A DNA stretch of 64,000 nt from Persicaria tinctoria (GCA_037127255.1 JBANSL010000009.1:17373975-17437974); one strand, 5' to 3'; positions 23,946 through 35,475 are shown, counted from the stretch's first letter. A program made the numbers and translations. Notes: generated by a model not told the origin, from the letters alone.

Positions 23946-24507
23946 GTCATAACTAGACAATTAAGTTAATTTGGTTAAAAATTATATTCACATAAAACAA
24001 GAAACGAAAATGACCACATGATGAAATTGTGTTAATTTATCTTTATTAAAAAATTTATATTAATTTTTAATATAAATATTTAACTTCGTATCTTAAATCG
24101 TTACAAACCTAACATAAATAGAATCTTTTACCTTGAGTTATTTTACATAAATTTTATTATAATTGATATCTAACTTAAGAATCTTACCAGAATGTAGATA
24201 ATATTATATGTGTATATATCATACTTTTTAATATTATAAATAAATGATAATTTCAATGCATTTATAAAAAATAATGAAAAATCATAAAGAAATAAATTTT
24301 ACAAAATAATTCAAATCAAAGGATTCAAGTTAACATCTACCTTGCTTTTAAGTCAAAATTATTTTAAAATTTTATAAATTTTTAAAAATTAACTGCATAT
24401 GAATTTTCATTTATAAAATAAATACAGTTTTTACATTATTTTTTTTAAAAAAATATTTGTAAATTAAATATATCATGAGGTTATATTTGAATGACCACCT
24501 AATACTC
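23946..24507. other. very AT-rich spacer
   Basis: No gene or repeat recognised. Confidence 0.5.
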
Positions 24508-24740
24508 CCTCCTTTAATAAAAATACGTCATTTTTATTTTGGGTGTAGTTAGATACACCGCAAATCATCCTTCTTTAATGCACGTCCATTTCAATGTGCA
24601 ACCATTGTTAATTAATTAGCACGCTTTTTTAATTAAATAGTCAACTGCAAATCTGCATGTCCATTTCGACGTGCAGATTTGCGGTGTATTTAGTTTCTCC
24701 GTTTATTTTTAACACTGTTTTTAAAAAAGGTTAGAAATTG
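24508..24740. repeat. MITE-like inverted repeat
   Basis: Begins TACTCCCTCCTTTAATAAAA and contains nested complementary arms (GATACACCGCAAATC near 24550 and GATTTGCGGTGTATT near 24680; also TGCACGTCCATTTC against CATTTCGACGTGCA). The size, the CTCCCTCC opening and the fold-back structure suggest a MITE. The right terminus is not certain. Confidence 0.45.
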
Positions 24741-24799
24741 TAAAATATATTAATTTTTTTTTATAGTTTCATATTTATCAATAATAAGTGTGCGTGTAT

Positions 24800-25200
24800 A
24801 TATACACATGCATACACACTATTTATTAACAAACCGAGAAGCCGCGGGTAATAAGACTAGTTTTAAAGACAGAATAGAGTCATAGAGTAACCCGCTGCCT
24901 CCCTCTTCTCTCAACCCTTTCGCGAACTGCCAACTGTTCTCTGCATCGTTGCCCGCCCTTCTCTTTTCAATCTTCTCCGTCTCTTCGTCGTTGCCCCCTC
25001 TTCCCTTCTCAATCCGTTCGGCCTTTCTGCTCGTCGTTGCCCTCTTTGTTGTTTCCCCTTCTGTCCACTTCCCTACCGAGTCACTCTCTCCTTGTTGTTG
25101 CCGCCACGAATTGAGTCTTCTTCGGTTTGGAACTGCCACCATGAAGTGACTCGATTTCTCTTAGGTGTTGCCTCAATTGAAGCATTGAGAATATAAAAGG
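24800..25200 (+). other. pyrimidine-rich leader-like stretch
   Basis: A CT-rich run (24890-25100) is followed by GCCACCATGAAGTGA, a two-codon frame, and by a possible donor AAAAGGTATG at 25197. It looks like the transcribed leader of a gene, but no coding exon follows that I can name. Confidence 0.25.
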
Positions 25201-25377
25201 TATGTTTTTAATGTTTTTCTTACTCTTTTGTTCAAATTTAGTTGAAATTAGGTTAATTCGGGCTGAATATGTGTAGATGTTAGCATTTGTTTTTCAAATC
25301 TAAGTTTTGTGAATTTGTTTTTCAAATCAAAGTTTAGTTGAAATTAGGGTTGATGTTTTTGATCTAACTGGACAAGA

Positions 25378-25557
25378 ATGGCCAAAGACCTAGCCGAAGA
25401 GCGGACAAATCAAAAGAATCCAGACAAAGTTGCTTATGATGATCTTGATCTAACCGGACAAATCAAAGTTGCTGATGATGGTCATGAGCACGGAAATGCA
25501 TATTTTATGCCTATAAAGTGGGATTTGTTGGAAAATTCTTATCCCCAGAGTGATTAA
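25378..25557 (+). CDS. small ORF of 59 codons, unidentified
   Basis: Starts MAKDLAEERTNQKNPDKVAY and ends NSYPQSD. Acidic and hydrophilic, with a repeated DL(T)GQ element (also in DNA just upstream: GATCTAACTGGACAA and GATCTAACCGGACAA). It lies about 180 bp after the leader-like stretch. No family recognised; it may be a chance frame. Confidence 0.2.
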   Translation: MAKDLAEERTNQKNPDKVAYDDLDLTGQIKVADDGHEHGNAYFMPIKWDLLENSYPQSD

Positions 25558-25689
25558 AGATGAATAATAATTTATAATATGATGCATTTGCTTACCGTTA
25601 GGGATGAAACTAGGGGTGGGCTGATGTATGCTACAACCCACCCCATTTTACAATTAATACAGGTATAATATAGATGCATAAATGGATTA

Positions 25690-26000
25690 GATGCTTGATT
25701 AGCTTGACTAGTTGAGAGTGGTGAGGGGAGGAGTAAGGCCGGGGTTCGATTCTGCCCAAGTAGCACATTCCCTCCCTTTTTTGGTCTTCCTTTACCCCCT
25801 TTTAGTTTTCTTTTACCTTTATTTTTCCCTTTATTTTTTCCCTTTATCCTCCTTGTATTTTTTTTATAAGGTAAGAATTCGAGAGCCAGACAGACCTGGC
25901 TCCTCGAGTGGCCGAAAAAGTCGGCAGACGGCGAATCGTCAAACATACAATCTAAATTAGAAAGGTGTAATACAAAATGTGGCAAGCAAACATAACCAAG
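25690..26000. mobile_element. 5'-truncated copy b of the non-autonomous family, beside a tRNA-like SINE head
   Basis: 25848-26000 is the 3' end of the family on the minus strand: poly(T), ATAAGGTAAGAATTCGAG, GTGGCCGAAAAAGTCGGCAG, ACGGCGAATCGTCAAACATA. Immediately left, plus strand, TAGTTGAGAGTGGTG and GGTTCGATTCTGCCC (25706-25753) resemble pol III A and B boxes of a tRNA-derived SINE. The SINE call is tentative. Confidence 0.45.
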
Positions 26001-27039
26001 CGAACAAACGAACCTTTAGTTATTTTTGTCTTTCTTTTAAATGACCAAAATGTTTTCTCCCCCTTTAGTTATTTAACTCTATTATTTTAAAATTAAATAT
26101 AGATAAAAAAAATTATTTTTATTTTTACTCAATAGATATAGTAATAAATGGGGAGAGAAAAAAATTAAAATTATATGCAAATCTAACATATAATCCTGGT
26201 TCTGTGCCTGCTTACTATACAACTTTGTCTTATGCAGTTATGCTGCATTTGAATTCCCGTTGATGATGAGTTTAAACTTTAAACCAATTATGACCATCTT
26301 TTTCATTTTTTTCCTGATATTCTGGTTTCTGAATAGTGTTCATAATCCAACAAACTCCAATTATTAGCCTTAGTTTTACCATGATCAAACTCCAAGAGCA
26401 TGACCTCTGCATCAAAATTAAAGTTGGTGTAGCCATAGGATGAAGCTAAGTACTTTACACCCCCCCTGAATTGGCCTGCCCACTGTTAGACGTTTACTTT
26501 GTTATCCATTGGATATATATAATACAGGCTGAAGTTGAGGGTTTAGACTTCATAAGCTGAATTGAGTACTAGTCATTGGATACTATATCCTATCTAGATG
26601 AGTAATGCTAACTGGTGTTTTTTAAGTTCTCAATTGCAATTTTTTTTACAACTAGCTAGGCTATAAATATGGGACTTTAATACAAGGATTGTATCTAGCA
26701 CTTGACAGAAGAGAATGAAACTTGCATGTTCTCACATCTTAATTTGTAGTGAAGGAAGTGATATAAGTTACATGAACAAGCAGCTCCTGTAATATATAAA
26801 TGCATATTATAAGGTATAATGATTATGGAATCAGACACTTCTGCAGTGGCACAATGTTAGCAAGAGTCTGAGTTCTTACATACTGTGGATCTGGTAATAC
26901 TTATTCGGCGGAGGTGAGATATAATTTGCTTATGGTTGGATCTAAAAGTCCCTCTTGATAGCTAAGTAGAAACAATTTTTTTTTAGCTAAGTTACAACTT
27001 GAACTTGTAACTTACAAAGCTTAAAACACAAAATTAAGT
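26001..27039. other. AT-rich spacer
   Basis: No coding frame or clear repeat. It lies downstream of the Gnk2-domain gene on the minus strand and may hold its 3' UTR. Confidence 0.45.
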
Positions 27040-27807
27040 TTAATCTTCAACAGTCATCCGGTAAAACAGATAGATCTCGTAACGGAGGTTGCAGCTGAGG
27101 AACAACACCCTGGCGCCCTGAAGGATGCCGCCGCCGGGCATGTAAGTGATACACTCTTGCAAACACTGTGTGCAGTCGCTGGTAGAGAGGTCCAGCGTGC
27201 ACTGCCCCAACACATACAGGGTCTGAAAGCGATTTAGTTTGGCCTCCTCCGTCGCGAACTTCTTGGTGGCACCCCCGCTGGCAGCCACGGTGACCGTCTT
27301 GGCGAGGGTTGATTGGAGCACCTCGTAGAAGTGGGTGGCGGTGGTGGTGACGTTGAGCGGGTTGGACATGAGCAGGGCGAAATTTGCGTCTAATGTGGAG
27401 AAGAAGGGCTGGTCGGAGTACCTGACGATGCACTGGTCGTACCAGATGACGGCCTCTTTCCCGCACGGGCAGTCTTGGGGAAGCCTGGCGGCGGCGGCGG
27501 CGACGCAGTCCCTGCAGGTGGCGGGGTCATCGTCGCCGCGACAGAGGTAGAGGCCGTAGACGGAGGAGTGGGAGGAGGTGTAGTTGAAGCCTGGTGAGGA
27601 GGAGTGATTAGCGGCGGAGGAGAGGGTGGAGAGGAGGGAGTTGATGTTGGAGCAGAAGGCTGTGTTGGTGGCGGGGAAGACGGTAGTGCTTGGACAGTAG
27701 GCGTACAAGTAATTTGGGGCGGCGGAGATAAAAGGGATTAGAATGGACAAGGGGAATAGGAGGAGATGAAGGGGAATTTGTAGGTTACCCTTCGTCGGAG
27801 TCGTAGA
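27040..27807 (-). pseudogene. cysteine-rich repeat secretory protein (two Gnk2/DUF26 domains), start lost
   Basis: Two Gnk2 domains, each with the C-X8-C-X2-C signature: CRGDDDPATCRDC (first) and CTLDLSTSDCTQC (second), and the conserved tail RVLFLSCNLRYEIYLFY. A hydrophobic signal-like run (PLHLLLFPLSILIPFISA) precedes the mature start APNYLYAYCP. The protein ends shortly after the second domain with no transmembrane segment or kinase, as in secreted CRRSP-type apoplastic proteins rather than CRK receptors. The frame is open from an in-frame TAA at 27810, but no ATG precedes the signal peptide, so the start codon is lost or lies in an unseen exon. Otherwise undamaged over about 250 codons; much more GC-rich than its surroundings. 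Confidence 0.75.
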
Positions 27808-28819
27808 TTATGCTAGAACGCTCGATGGGTTGTCGGAGTCGAGCTTCTTCGTTTGGTTGCTATGAAATGGAATCGAGACGGAACGGGAGGCCTTGCTTGG
27901 TTACATATTTGGAGATTGCAAAGGCTTGCACCAGGGATTAGAGAAAGATGAATATTTTGATTTTGTGTTTTTGTTTTTCAATTTTATCAATTATTATGTC
28001 CAAAAATCAAAATTTATATAGTAAATTTTTTGGATGTAAAAATTATCACCTTCAATAATTTTTATGTCCACTCAGCAAAACTCCAGGTGCTATATCACCG
28101 TCTTCACCGGATTTTCGGTCGGAAAGTGTTTGGTATTGTTATTGATAAATAGTTTGATGGTTGCGATTTTTTTTAAATTAGCCAAAAAAGTGAAACTTAT
28201 TCCGAGCTTAATCAAAATCTGAAAATATTTTACGAAATAGTCAAGCCGGTGTGGAAAAAAAACTTAGCAAAAAAGTTAAACATCGACTTATTTTTTTTTT
28301 TATTTTTTTTACAATTGAAATACAAAATAATACAATACCGAAAAAAAAATATACATATTGAAAGAGTTGTTGATTATCCATTTTTTTATTTTGTTTTAAA
28401 GGGCTGATTGTGTGTGGGGTTACTGATCTGTCGGTATTTTGTTTTGAGAGTGACAGAGTGGGGACTGGGGAGGGGAGAGAGAGGGTTGTGTGTGGGGCCA
28501 TGAGAGAAAGGGAGGGTGCGTTGTGTGTCTGTGTGCGTGGGTGAGAGAGAGTGAGTGGTGTGTCTTGTGTGGGGTCGAGGGTAAGAGAGTGAGAGTAGTA
28601 AAGGGGCGATGGACCACCTATTCCAGAAGGGATAGACCCTTAATTTCCCTCTCCTATCCCCAAAAGTAAAGAAAAAAGAAAATTAATTAAAATGCAGGGA
28701 AAAAAAGAAAATGATGAAGGGGTGGATATTTGGGAGGAGGGATAGGGAGACATGGGTAAAAGTAAACATAAAAAAAAAAAAAACCCCAAAACGCTCTCTT
28801 TCAGAGAGCTCCTGACTCT

Positions 28820-30262
28820 ACTGCAGAAACGGCGCTTCCAGTGGAAGAATGAAGTCTCTCCTTCCTCCCTTGGCGGTGGTCCGGTGAGCTCCGATCAACC
28901 CTTTCGGTTATATCTCTCTCTTCGAAGAACTCAAATCTCTCCTTGGAGAGCCTAAATCTCTCTTCGGAGAGCCCCAAATTTTCTCTTCGGAGAGTCTCGA
29001 TTCAGTAGGTTGCTCCGCTTCTCCTCGGTTGCTCCTCCTCGGCTAACTCTGCTTCGGCCGACCTCGACCCCGGCCGCCCATAACCCTCCCTTTCTACAGC
29101 AGTGCCGCTGCCGTCTCCCCTCCGGCGTGGCCCTTGCTTTGGGTTGGGTTGGGTTCATCTCAATCGCCACACCAAATCCGAATCTGAGTTCGGTGCGCCC
29201 TACATATTTCAATTTCTTCAATTTTTGGGGGCTTCGATAGATCATTAAATCTAAGCTCGATTCTCCTTTCGATCTCATCCAAATCGATCGATTGAGCCTC
29301 AATTTCTGGCTTCCTCTCTCTCATGGACATCTTCGTGATTCTGGAAGTCGTGGCCGTTGTTGGCGCATGGGGTTGTCGTCGTCGTTCTGAATTCGAGGTG
29401 GTGGCGCCGACGGGTCTTTCTCGGTGCTCCGTCTGCTTGTCTAGACCCTCGGCAACCCTCTTCGTTCACTTCCTTGCCGGCGTTGAGCGCGGCCTCTCCG
29501 GCTTCCTCGACCTTTCCCTTCTCCTGCTTCCTGTAGCCCTTAGGCTTGGGAGGCCCGAAGTTGGGCCTATCTGGTGTTCTTTGGGCCCAAGTTTATTCCT
29601 TGGGCCCAAAGCAGCCCTAAATTAAAAAAAAAGTAATAAATAAATAAATAAGGTTGTACATTTATATATGTAATATATGTAGTTTTCTATGTACAACAAT
29701 AACAAACGCCCGAAATCCGGAATCCTCTTGCGCTCTTTTCCCTCTCGCGGTCGTGCTTCATTTTCTCGAGTTTGGTTGGAGTTCTGTTTGTTGGTTCGTG
29801 GTTAGTTTCGGTTGAGGAGCAGTTCTGCGGCCCTGGTTGATCGAAGTGATCGTGTTGGTGGTGTTCGTGGTCTCCGAAGATCCTTCATCTAGGTGGAAGG
29901 AACGTCGTATGATCCACACTTCCCCAGGAGTCGTCTTTGCCCTACGTGGATTGCTGCTTTCCGTCTTTCCGACAACGAGACATCGTGTCAGCTGTGCTGT
30001 CTCATGCGCTCGCTATCCACTTCACCACGTCGGGTCTCCATCTTCTCGTTGCTGTGTCCGCTTGTTTGCTTAGGGTTTGGGATTTTTCGGGTTTGTCTTG
30101 TGTAGTTCTTTTGTTGTATTAGGTAATTGTTTTCTTTTGTATTTCTTTTGCTATGTTATATGTTTAGACGGGTTGCCGTCTGCCGACTTCGTCGGCCTCT
30201 CGAGGTCCGGGCCTGTCCGGCCTCGAATTATTTCCTTATAAAATAAATAAATAAATAAATAA
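28820..30262 (+). mobile_element. non-autonomous retroelement copy c
   Basis: Insertion into copy d is suggested by similar flanks AGCTCCTGACTCT (about 28807) and AGCTCCTACCTCT (30262). The 5' module carries three hairpins around TCTCTTCGGAGAG (28915-29000) and TTGGGCCCAAG blocks (29580-29615). An A-rich/TAAATAAATAAA bridge (29625-29650) follows, then the 3' module 29700-30235 (ACTTCCCCAGGAGTCGTCTT, CGTGTCAGCTGTGCTGTC, GACGGGTTGCCGTCTGCCGA). It ends CGAATTATTTCCTTATAAAA with (AAAT)n. Confidence 0.65.
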
Positions 30263-31116
30263 AGCTCCTACCTCTCTCTAATTCTAGAGAGAGAATCTTG
30301 TCGGATTGTCAAACTCATGGTGCCATCTTAGTGCAATTTGAGCACCCGTTTCCCCTAAATTAATATCTCAATTTGGTATAATAAACCCGCTCTAAAGACT
30401 TGCCCTAATTTGACCCTCAAATCCCTAATTTTCCTACCATCTTTCTCATTTTCATCCCGGCTTTGGCCAAATATGCTCCTCCAAACCTCAATTTTGGATC
30501 TTCCTCCTTCCATTCGTCGTTTTCTGGATCTCTGGTGTCGGAGATTAGGTTTCCTCGTTCGATTTCCCTCCCGTCGTCGCGCTTCGGCGTCGATTTGGGG
30601 AGTCCGTGTGTATTCCTGGGGTGTCCGGTCGGTCGGCCGTCGGTCCTGCCTCCTGGGTGGTGTCATGTTCGGTCGGGGCCATCCTCTTCTGCGAGGCTTC
30701 GATGGTTCCGCCCTGTAACTGGCCCTTGGCCTTACTACCCCTCCTCCTTCGGGAGATCCAACCCACCCTTTCGGGGGTTTGACAATCTATTGGCCTTTGG
30801 ATGTGCCGATTATCGGCGGCTGATTGGTGGTCTCGGTTTGCTCCTGGCGGTGCTCCCTCGGTTTGGCCGTCGGCGCTGGTGGTTTCTCCAGGCTAGCGTC
30901 CGCTGGTGTGACACTGTTGTGTTCCTGCTTCCTCTTGCCCTCCTTGGCCCATGGGTTTTTCCTTGGGCCCAAAGGTTGGTCCGAGGTAGCCCTTTTTGTT
31001 GTGCTTCAGGCCCAAGGCTTTGTCTTGGGCACGAAGCACAACTCGAAGGGAAGATAAAAATAATAATAATAATAATAATTATTATTATTATAAATTAAAT
31101 TAAATCATTTACATTT

Positions 31117-31119
<3 letters not shown>

Positions 31120-31176
<57 letters not shown>
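31120..31176. repeat. (AT)n microsatellite
   Basis: Uninterrupted AT dinucleotides, then a GT-rich run. It lies in the AT bridge of copy d. Confidence 0.95.
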
Positions 31177-31179
<3 letters not shown>

Positions 31180-31800
31180 GGTGTGTGTGTATGTGTGTAT
31201 TTCTGAGTAAACCTACCCAAAAGGGTTTGACCAAATCTCGCAAGGGCTTGACTAAATTCCTATATGTAAAATCTGGTTGGCGTTTTGTTTCAAGCAGCGT
31301 GTGACTCTACTTCTGACGTTTCTAGAAGGTCTTCTGCTTGGTTGGGGAGCGTGGAGTCTGGAGTCGAGACCGGCAAGGGTCGTGGTGGTGCGCTGAAGGC
31401 GTCTCCATTTCCGGGATTGATCTTCCTTGGAGTTCGTCTGCACTACCGACAGGAGTTGGAGTCCTGTTGTACCGCTGGCCCGCGGTGCCATTGCTCGGTG
31501 GTGCTTGACTTCGTTCTTCGCCGGCTTCCTCCCCTTTTTTGGGGGCTTGTCTTCTTGGGTCGTCTTGTTGTAGGGATTATTTCTGCTTGTTTCATTTCTC
31601 TTATTCTTTGTATTTCTGTCTGCTTAGGTTGTATGTTTGACGGTTCGCCGTCTTCCGACTTTTTCGCCTCTCGGTGAGTTAGGCATGTCTGACCATCGAA
31701 TTTTTACCTTATAAAAAAAAGGATAGGGAAACATGGGAAAAATTGTGACAGGTGATCCTCACCGGTAAAAGGGATGGAGAGGGGTATAAAAAAAATAACG

Positions 31801-33070
31801 GAAATTTCGCGAGGTGCCCTTGTGGTATTGCAATTTTCGCGGGGTATACAACTCTTTTGCATATTTCGCATGGTACCCCTGAGGTTTTCAATTTTTTCGC
31901 CTCGTGCCCTTCTATGTTAAATTTAACGGATGTGATGATTCTCCGTTAGTTTTAATTAAAAATAAAAGAAAAAAAGAAAGAATGAATCAGAAGCGAAGAA
32001 TAGTGAGCGAAGAGAGAGAATATTGCGAAGGAGAAGGGACGGTCGGTACTGCTCGAATTTTGAACAGCCATGGATGTCCCTCGCTTGCCGGAGTTTGCAA
32101 AGCGAAGAATCTTGAAGCCGTCGACGTCGTCGGGAGCAGCGAGATCCAGGAGAATCGAAAGGTTGTAGAAACCCTAGCTTGCCGGATTTTGCACAGCCAT
32201 GGATGGGCTGCAACAAGATTCAAAATTTCAACAAGAAATTGGACTGGGATGATGGGAATTGGCGCTAATTAGGGACAAACCCCTCAGGAATTTTGATTCG
32301 GATGGTAAAAATACAACCGATGAAACAGTGCGACGGTGAATTTGGATTCGAATTAGGGCCAAAATTGGATTGGGATGATGGGAATTGGCGTAAAGAGGGT
32401 TAGAAATCTGCGTGGGAGGAGATTCGGGGAGAAACAGTGCGACGGTGAATTTTGGCTTGTTGGTGAACATAGGCAAGGAATCGATGGCGTTCTTCTTGAG
32501 GCCGCCTTGGAAGACAGGGAGGGAAGTGGAGGAGCGGCGGCGGCTGCAGAGGCGGGAGGAGCAGCGGCAAGCGGCCATGAGCCTGACGACGCAGATGAGG
32601 GCGCAGAGGAGAGCGTCGAGAACGATGAGGAAGTCCGAGAGGATGGGTATGGCGTGGTGGGGCGGATCCATTGCAGATTGCCGCCTTGGAAGACAGGGAG
32701 GGAGGCGGAGGAGCGATGGCGACCACAGAGGCGGGAGGAGCAGCGGCAGGCGGCCATGAGGGCGCAGAGGAGAGCGACGAGAACGATGAGGGAGTCGGAG
32801 AGGATGTGTATGACGTGGTGGGGCTGATCCATTGCAGATTGCCGGCGACGAGGTCTTTGAAAAACGCTTTCATCCCTTCTTCTTCTACATTCTCCATTCT
32901 GTTTTTTTTTAATAATTAAATCTAACGGGGAATCACACAATCCGTTAGATTTAACATTGAAGGGCATGAGGCGAAAAAATCAAAAACCTCAGGGGTACCG
33001 TGCGAAATACGCAAAAGAGTTGTATACCTCGCGAAAATTGCAATACCCCAGGGGTACCTCGCGAAATTTC
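31801..33070. mobile_element. Pack-MULE-like element with 160-bp TIRs
   Basis: 31801-31965 and 32908-33070 are inverted copies (GAAATTTCGCGAGGT; GTATTGCAATTTTCGCG; GTATACAACTCTTTTGC; GGTACCCCTGAGGTTTT; TTTTTTCGCCTC). A-rich flanks make the target duplication unreadable. The GC-rich interior (31990-32890) looks like captured exon DNA rather than transposase: SHGCPSLAG and SHGWAA segments on the plus strand, MDQPHHVIHILSDSLIVLVA on the minus strand. I cannot name the donor gene. Confidence 0.65.
32495..32855. repeat. tandem duplication of a captured coding piece
   Basis: GCCTTGGAAGACAGGGAGGG ... GGATCCATTGCAGATTGCC (about 32500-32683) recurs at about 32683-32850 with substitutions and a short deletion (the CTGACGACGCAGATG part is missing from the second). 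On the minus strand both units read MDxPHHxIxILSDxLIVLxA, followed by CRCSSRLC. Confidence 0.7.
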
Positions 33071-33346
33071 TGAAAAAATAAAAAAGAACGACTCTTCTTA
33101 TATGTATATTTTTTTTTCGCATTGTATTATTTTACATTTAAACTGTAAAAAAAATTACAAAAATTGGTACATCGTTGTTTCAAACATCGACTTACCTATG
33201 GTATTTTTTTTAGATCGGGGTTAAAGTCGATGTTTCAAACAGCGACTTAGCCCCGGTTTGGCTATTTCGCAAAATACTTCAAATTTTGGCTAATCTCGAG
33301 AAAAGTTTTTTTTTTGGCTAATTTGAAAAAAAAAATCGATAGTTAC

Positions 33347-34017
33347 TATCACTCTTGGTTATTTTCAAAGTTGGTATTATTTTGAGTTGAAGATATATAT
33401 CATAGGGTTCTTATTCAAATTTTTTATCCTCAAACAATTCATAGAAAGGATTTGGTGGTGACTTCTAGCTAGCATGTTGGTGGTGGCTGATGATAAAAAT
33501 GACGGGGCATAAGTGGGGGTGGATAGGCTATGAATGGATGAGTTGATGGTGTTGCCTTGGTGTTGTTAGATCTCCAACAGTTTTTTTGATCCAACAGATT
33601 CCTCATCACATTCTTCAAAATGAAGAAGCAAAAGAAAAAATAGAGATGATTCCCTAAACCTGCAAAATTTTCCACACTAAATAATTCACTAAATCTTCGA
33701 AATGGAGAAATTGTTGGAGTTAAAGGAAAAATAATTTGAAGAATATGTATTTTGTTTCTCCATTTTGGGGAAATTTTAGGAAAACTGTTGGAGATGGTCT
33801 TACAATTCATTGCAATGGGAAAGAAGATGATTTTGTGTTTTTTGCCTTTTCAAGGATTATTTTGTAAAAATCATACTCCGTATTAATTATTTTTATATCC
33901 AGTCAGCAAATTCTGGATGCCATGACATCATCTTCACCGGATTTTTTGGTTAAAAAATACTACTTGGTATTGTTATTGGTAAATGGTTTGATAGTTGGTA
34001 TTATTCTTATTTTTAAA
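33347..34017. other. AT-rich spacer with a diverged copy of 27960-28160
   Basis: No gene. 33830-34010 resembles 27960-28160 in the same orientation (TCTTCACCGGATTTT, TTGGTATTGTTATT, AATGGTTTGATAGTTG), so related sequence lies on both sides of the Mutator-like element. Confidence 0.5.
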
Positions 34018-34032
34018 GTTGGTACTCCGGTA

Positions 34033-35379
34033 GAAAGGAATACCCCTGGTTAAGCAGTAAGGGAAACCCCGTCTGACTACAGGTGACCCCGTCGATCCTC
34101 CTCCCCACCTTGAGTCCGACACCACCACCTCCTCTCTTGCTAGTCTAGCAGGCCACCGCCGACGGGATATCCGCCTCTCCACCCACGCTCAACCCCAACA
34201 AAAACCCTAAGACTCGCCGCCCAAAATTTAGATCTACAAAATTCACCCTAAATCTTCTTTCAATCTCCGTCCAAATCAAGTCTTTCTTCCCCAGGTTGAA
34301 TACTTACTAATCCCCAAATCAATTTGGGATTTCATCTTCCTTACCCCTTAATTGTAGAGGTGTACCCCCAATTTGAGAACCCTAAACTTCAACCGTCAGC
34401 AATCCAGACGCCCCCTTTGTCGCCAATTTCATCTCCTCGACTTCGTCACTTTCATCTTCTCCCTACCCCACTCAGACACCTCCATCTTCGTCGGTGACCC
34501 CTCCGGCCGCCGTCTCTCCCACTCCGACCTCTGGCCTTCGCTATGGCCAAGTCGCCCTCCACCTCTCCCCAACTCGAAGATTGGATGGTTCCCACGGGCT
34601 TCGTCGGTGGGCCTTTTCCGATCGGATCTTCCACCCTCACCGTCTCCCTCTCTTCAGGTTGGTCAAGTTCTGCTGAGCCCGTTCTCGGCTCCCGCTGCCC
34701 TGTGTTGCGTGTGTGGGATTGGTTTGCAGTACTCCTTGGCGTGCAAGGCTTTTCTCACCCTTGCACGCCAAGCTTCAGCCTAAAAAAAAATATCAATCAA
34801 TCAAAAAAATAAAAATAAAAAATCAACTTCTAACATTCTGGGATATTTTTATAGTTATATATTTAATTATAAATTTATCTGATCAACTGAATCGCTTTAC
34901 CATTTAACCCGTTTCTTTTGATCTTGGTTTTTGGCCCGGTAGAGTGGAGTCGTTTCTTGGGTGTGAGTTCGTTTAGTTCCGGATGATGTGCAGTCTCGGG
35001 CGCCCTGTTGTTCGAGTTGACCGTGACAGTGTTTCGTGATTCTTGAAGATCTCTCATCCAGGTGGGGGGAACGTCCTGGATCCGCACTTCCCCAGGTGAC
35101 GCCTTTTCCGATGATGAGTTTCTGCATCTGTCTCCCCGGCGTCGAGACGTCGTGTCAGTACATCGACTTTCCCATGTTCTCGGCATCCGCAACTTCCACT
35201 CGGTGTCCTTCGACTGTCACTCTTCTATTCTTCTTACTGAGATCTTTTGTTTTCGGTTTTTTTGTTTTTTTTAGTTGTTTCATGACGGTTAGCCCGTCTG
35301 CCGTTTTTCGGCCTCTCGGGTCTCCAGACTTCAGTTGAAGTCTTGGACTTCGAATTATTTCCGGTTCAAAAAAAAAAAA
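34033..35379 (+). mobile_element. non-autonomous retroelement copy e
   Basis: A perfect 15-bp duplication GTTGGTACTCCGGTA lies at 34018-34032 and 35380-35394, with poly(A) at 35368-35379. The 5' module is CT-rich (34033-34780) and ends in AAAAAAAAATATCAATCAAT. The 3' module (34900-35365) has the shared ATCCAGGTGGGGGGAACGTC, ACTTCCCCAGGTGACGCC and GCCCGTCTGCCG. It ends CGAATTATTTCCGGTTCAAA, the same tail as LINE2. No credible gene. Confidence 0.85.
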
Positions 35380-35475
35380 GTTGGTACTCCGGTATTATTT
35401 TGAGTTGAAGGTGGATAGTTGGTGTTTTTTAAAGTTTTTTTTCCTTTTTTAATATTATTATAGATATAGATAGTA

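Larger units (their letters stand above)
28762..31720 (+). mobile_element. non-autonomous retroelement copy d, with copy c nested inside
   Basis: Flanked by diverged direct repeats starting GGATAGGG (28740-28761 and 31721-31742, 22 bp, two mismatches). The 3' end is CGAATTTTTACCTTATAAAAAAAA. The 5' end has CTCTCTTTCAGAGAG. The 5' module continues from 30263, contains CTTGGGCCCAAAGG, is followed by TAATAATAATAAT and an (AT)n run, then the 3' module (31260-31690) with GACGGTTCGCCGTC. Open frames here are GC-rich non-genes. Confidence 0.6.
28165..33337. mobile_element. Mutator-like element with long TIRs, host to three insertions
   Basis: The left arm (about 28165-28330: GATTTTTTTTAAATTAGCC, TAATCAAAATCTGAAAATA, TTTTACGAAATAGTCAAGCC, AACATCGACTTA, ACAAAATAATACAATACC) is the inverted, diverged copy of about 33120-33337. 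Flanks GATGGTTGC (28156-28164) and GATAGTTAC (33338-33346) fit an old 9-bp duplication with two changes. No transposase gene is seen. The interior is mostly later insertions plus a GT/GA-rich stretch (28430-28620). Confidence 0.6.

Noticed and set aside
25706..25753. tRNA gene
   Set aside because: Only A- and B-box-like motifs are present; no cloverleaf with acceptor and anticodon stems could be drawn.
29837..30122. Three overlapping small frames rich in Arg, Ser and Cys
   Set aside because: They fall in the conserved 3' module of copy c; the same module in copies a, e and f does not keep any of these frames.
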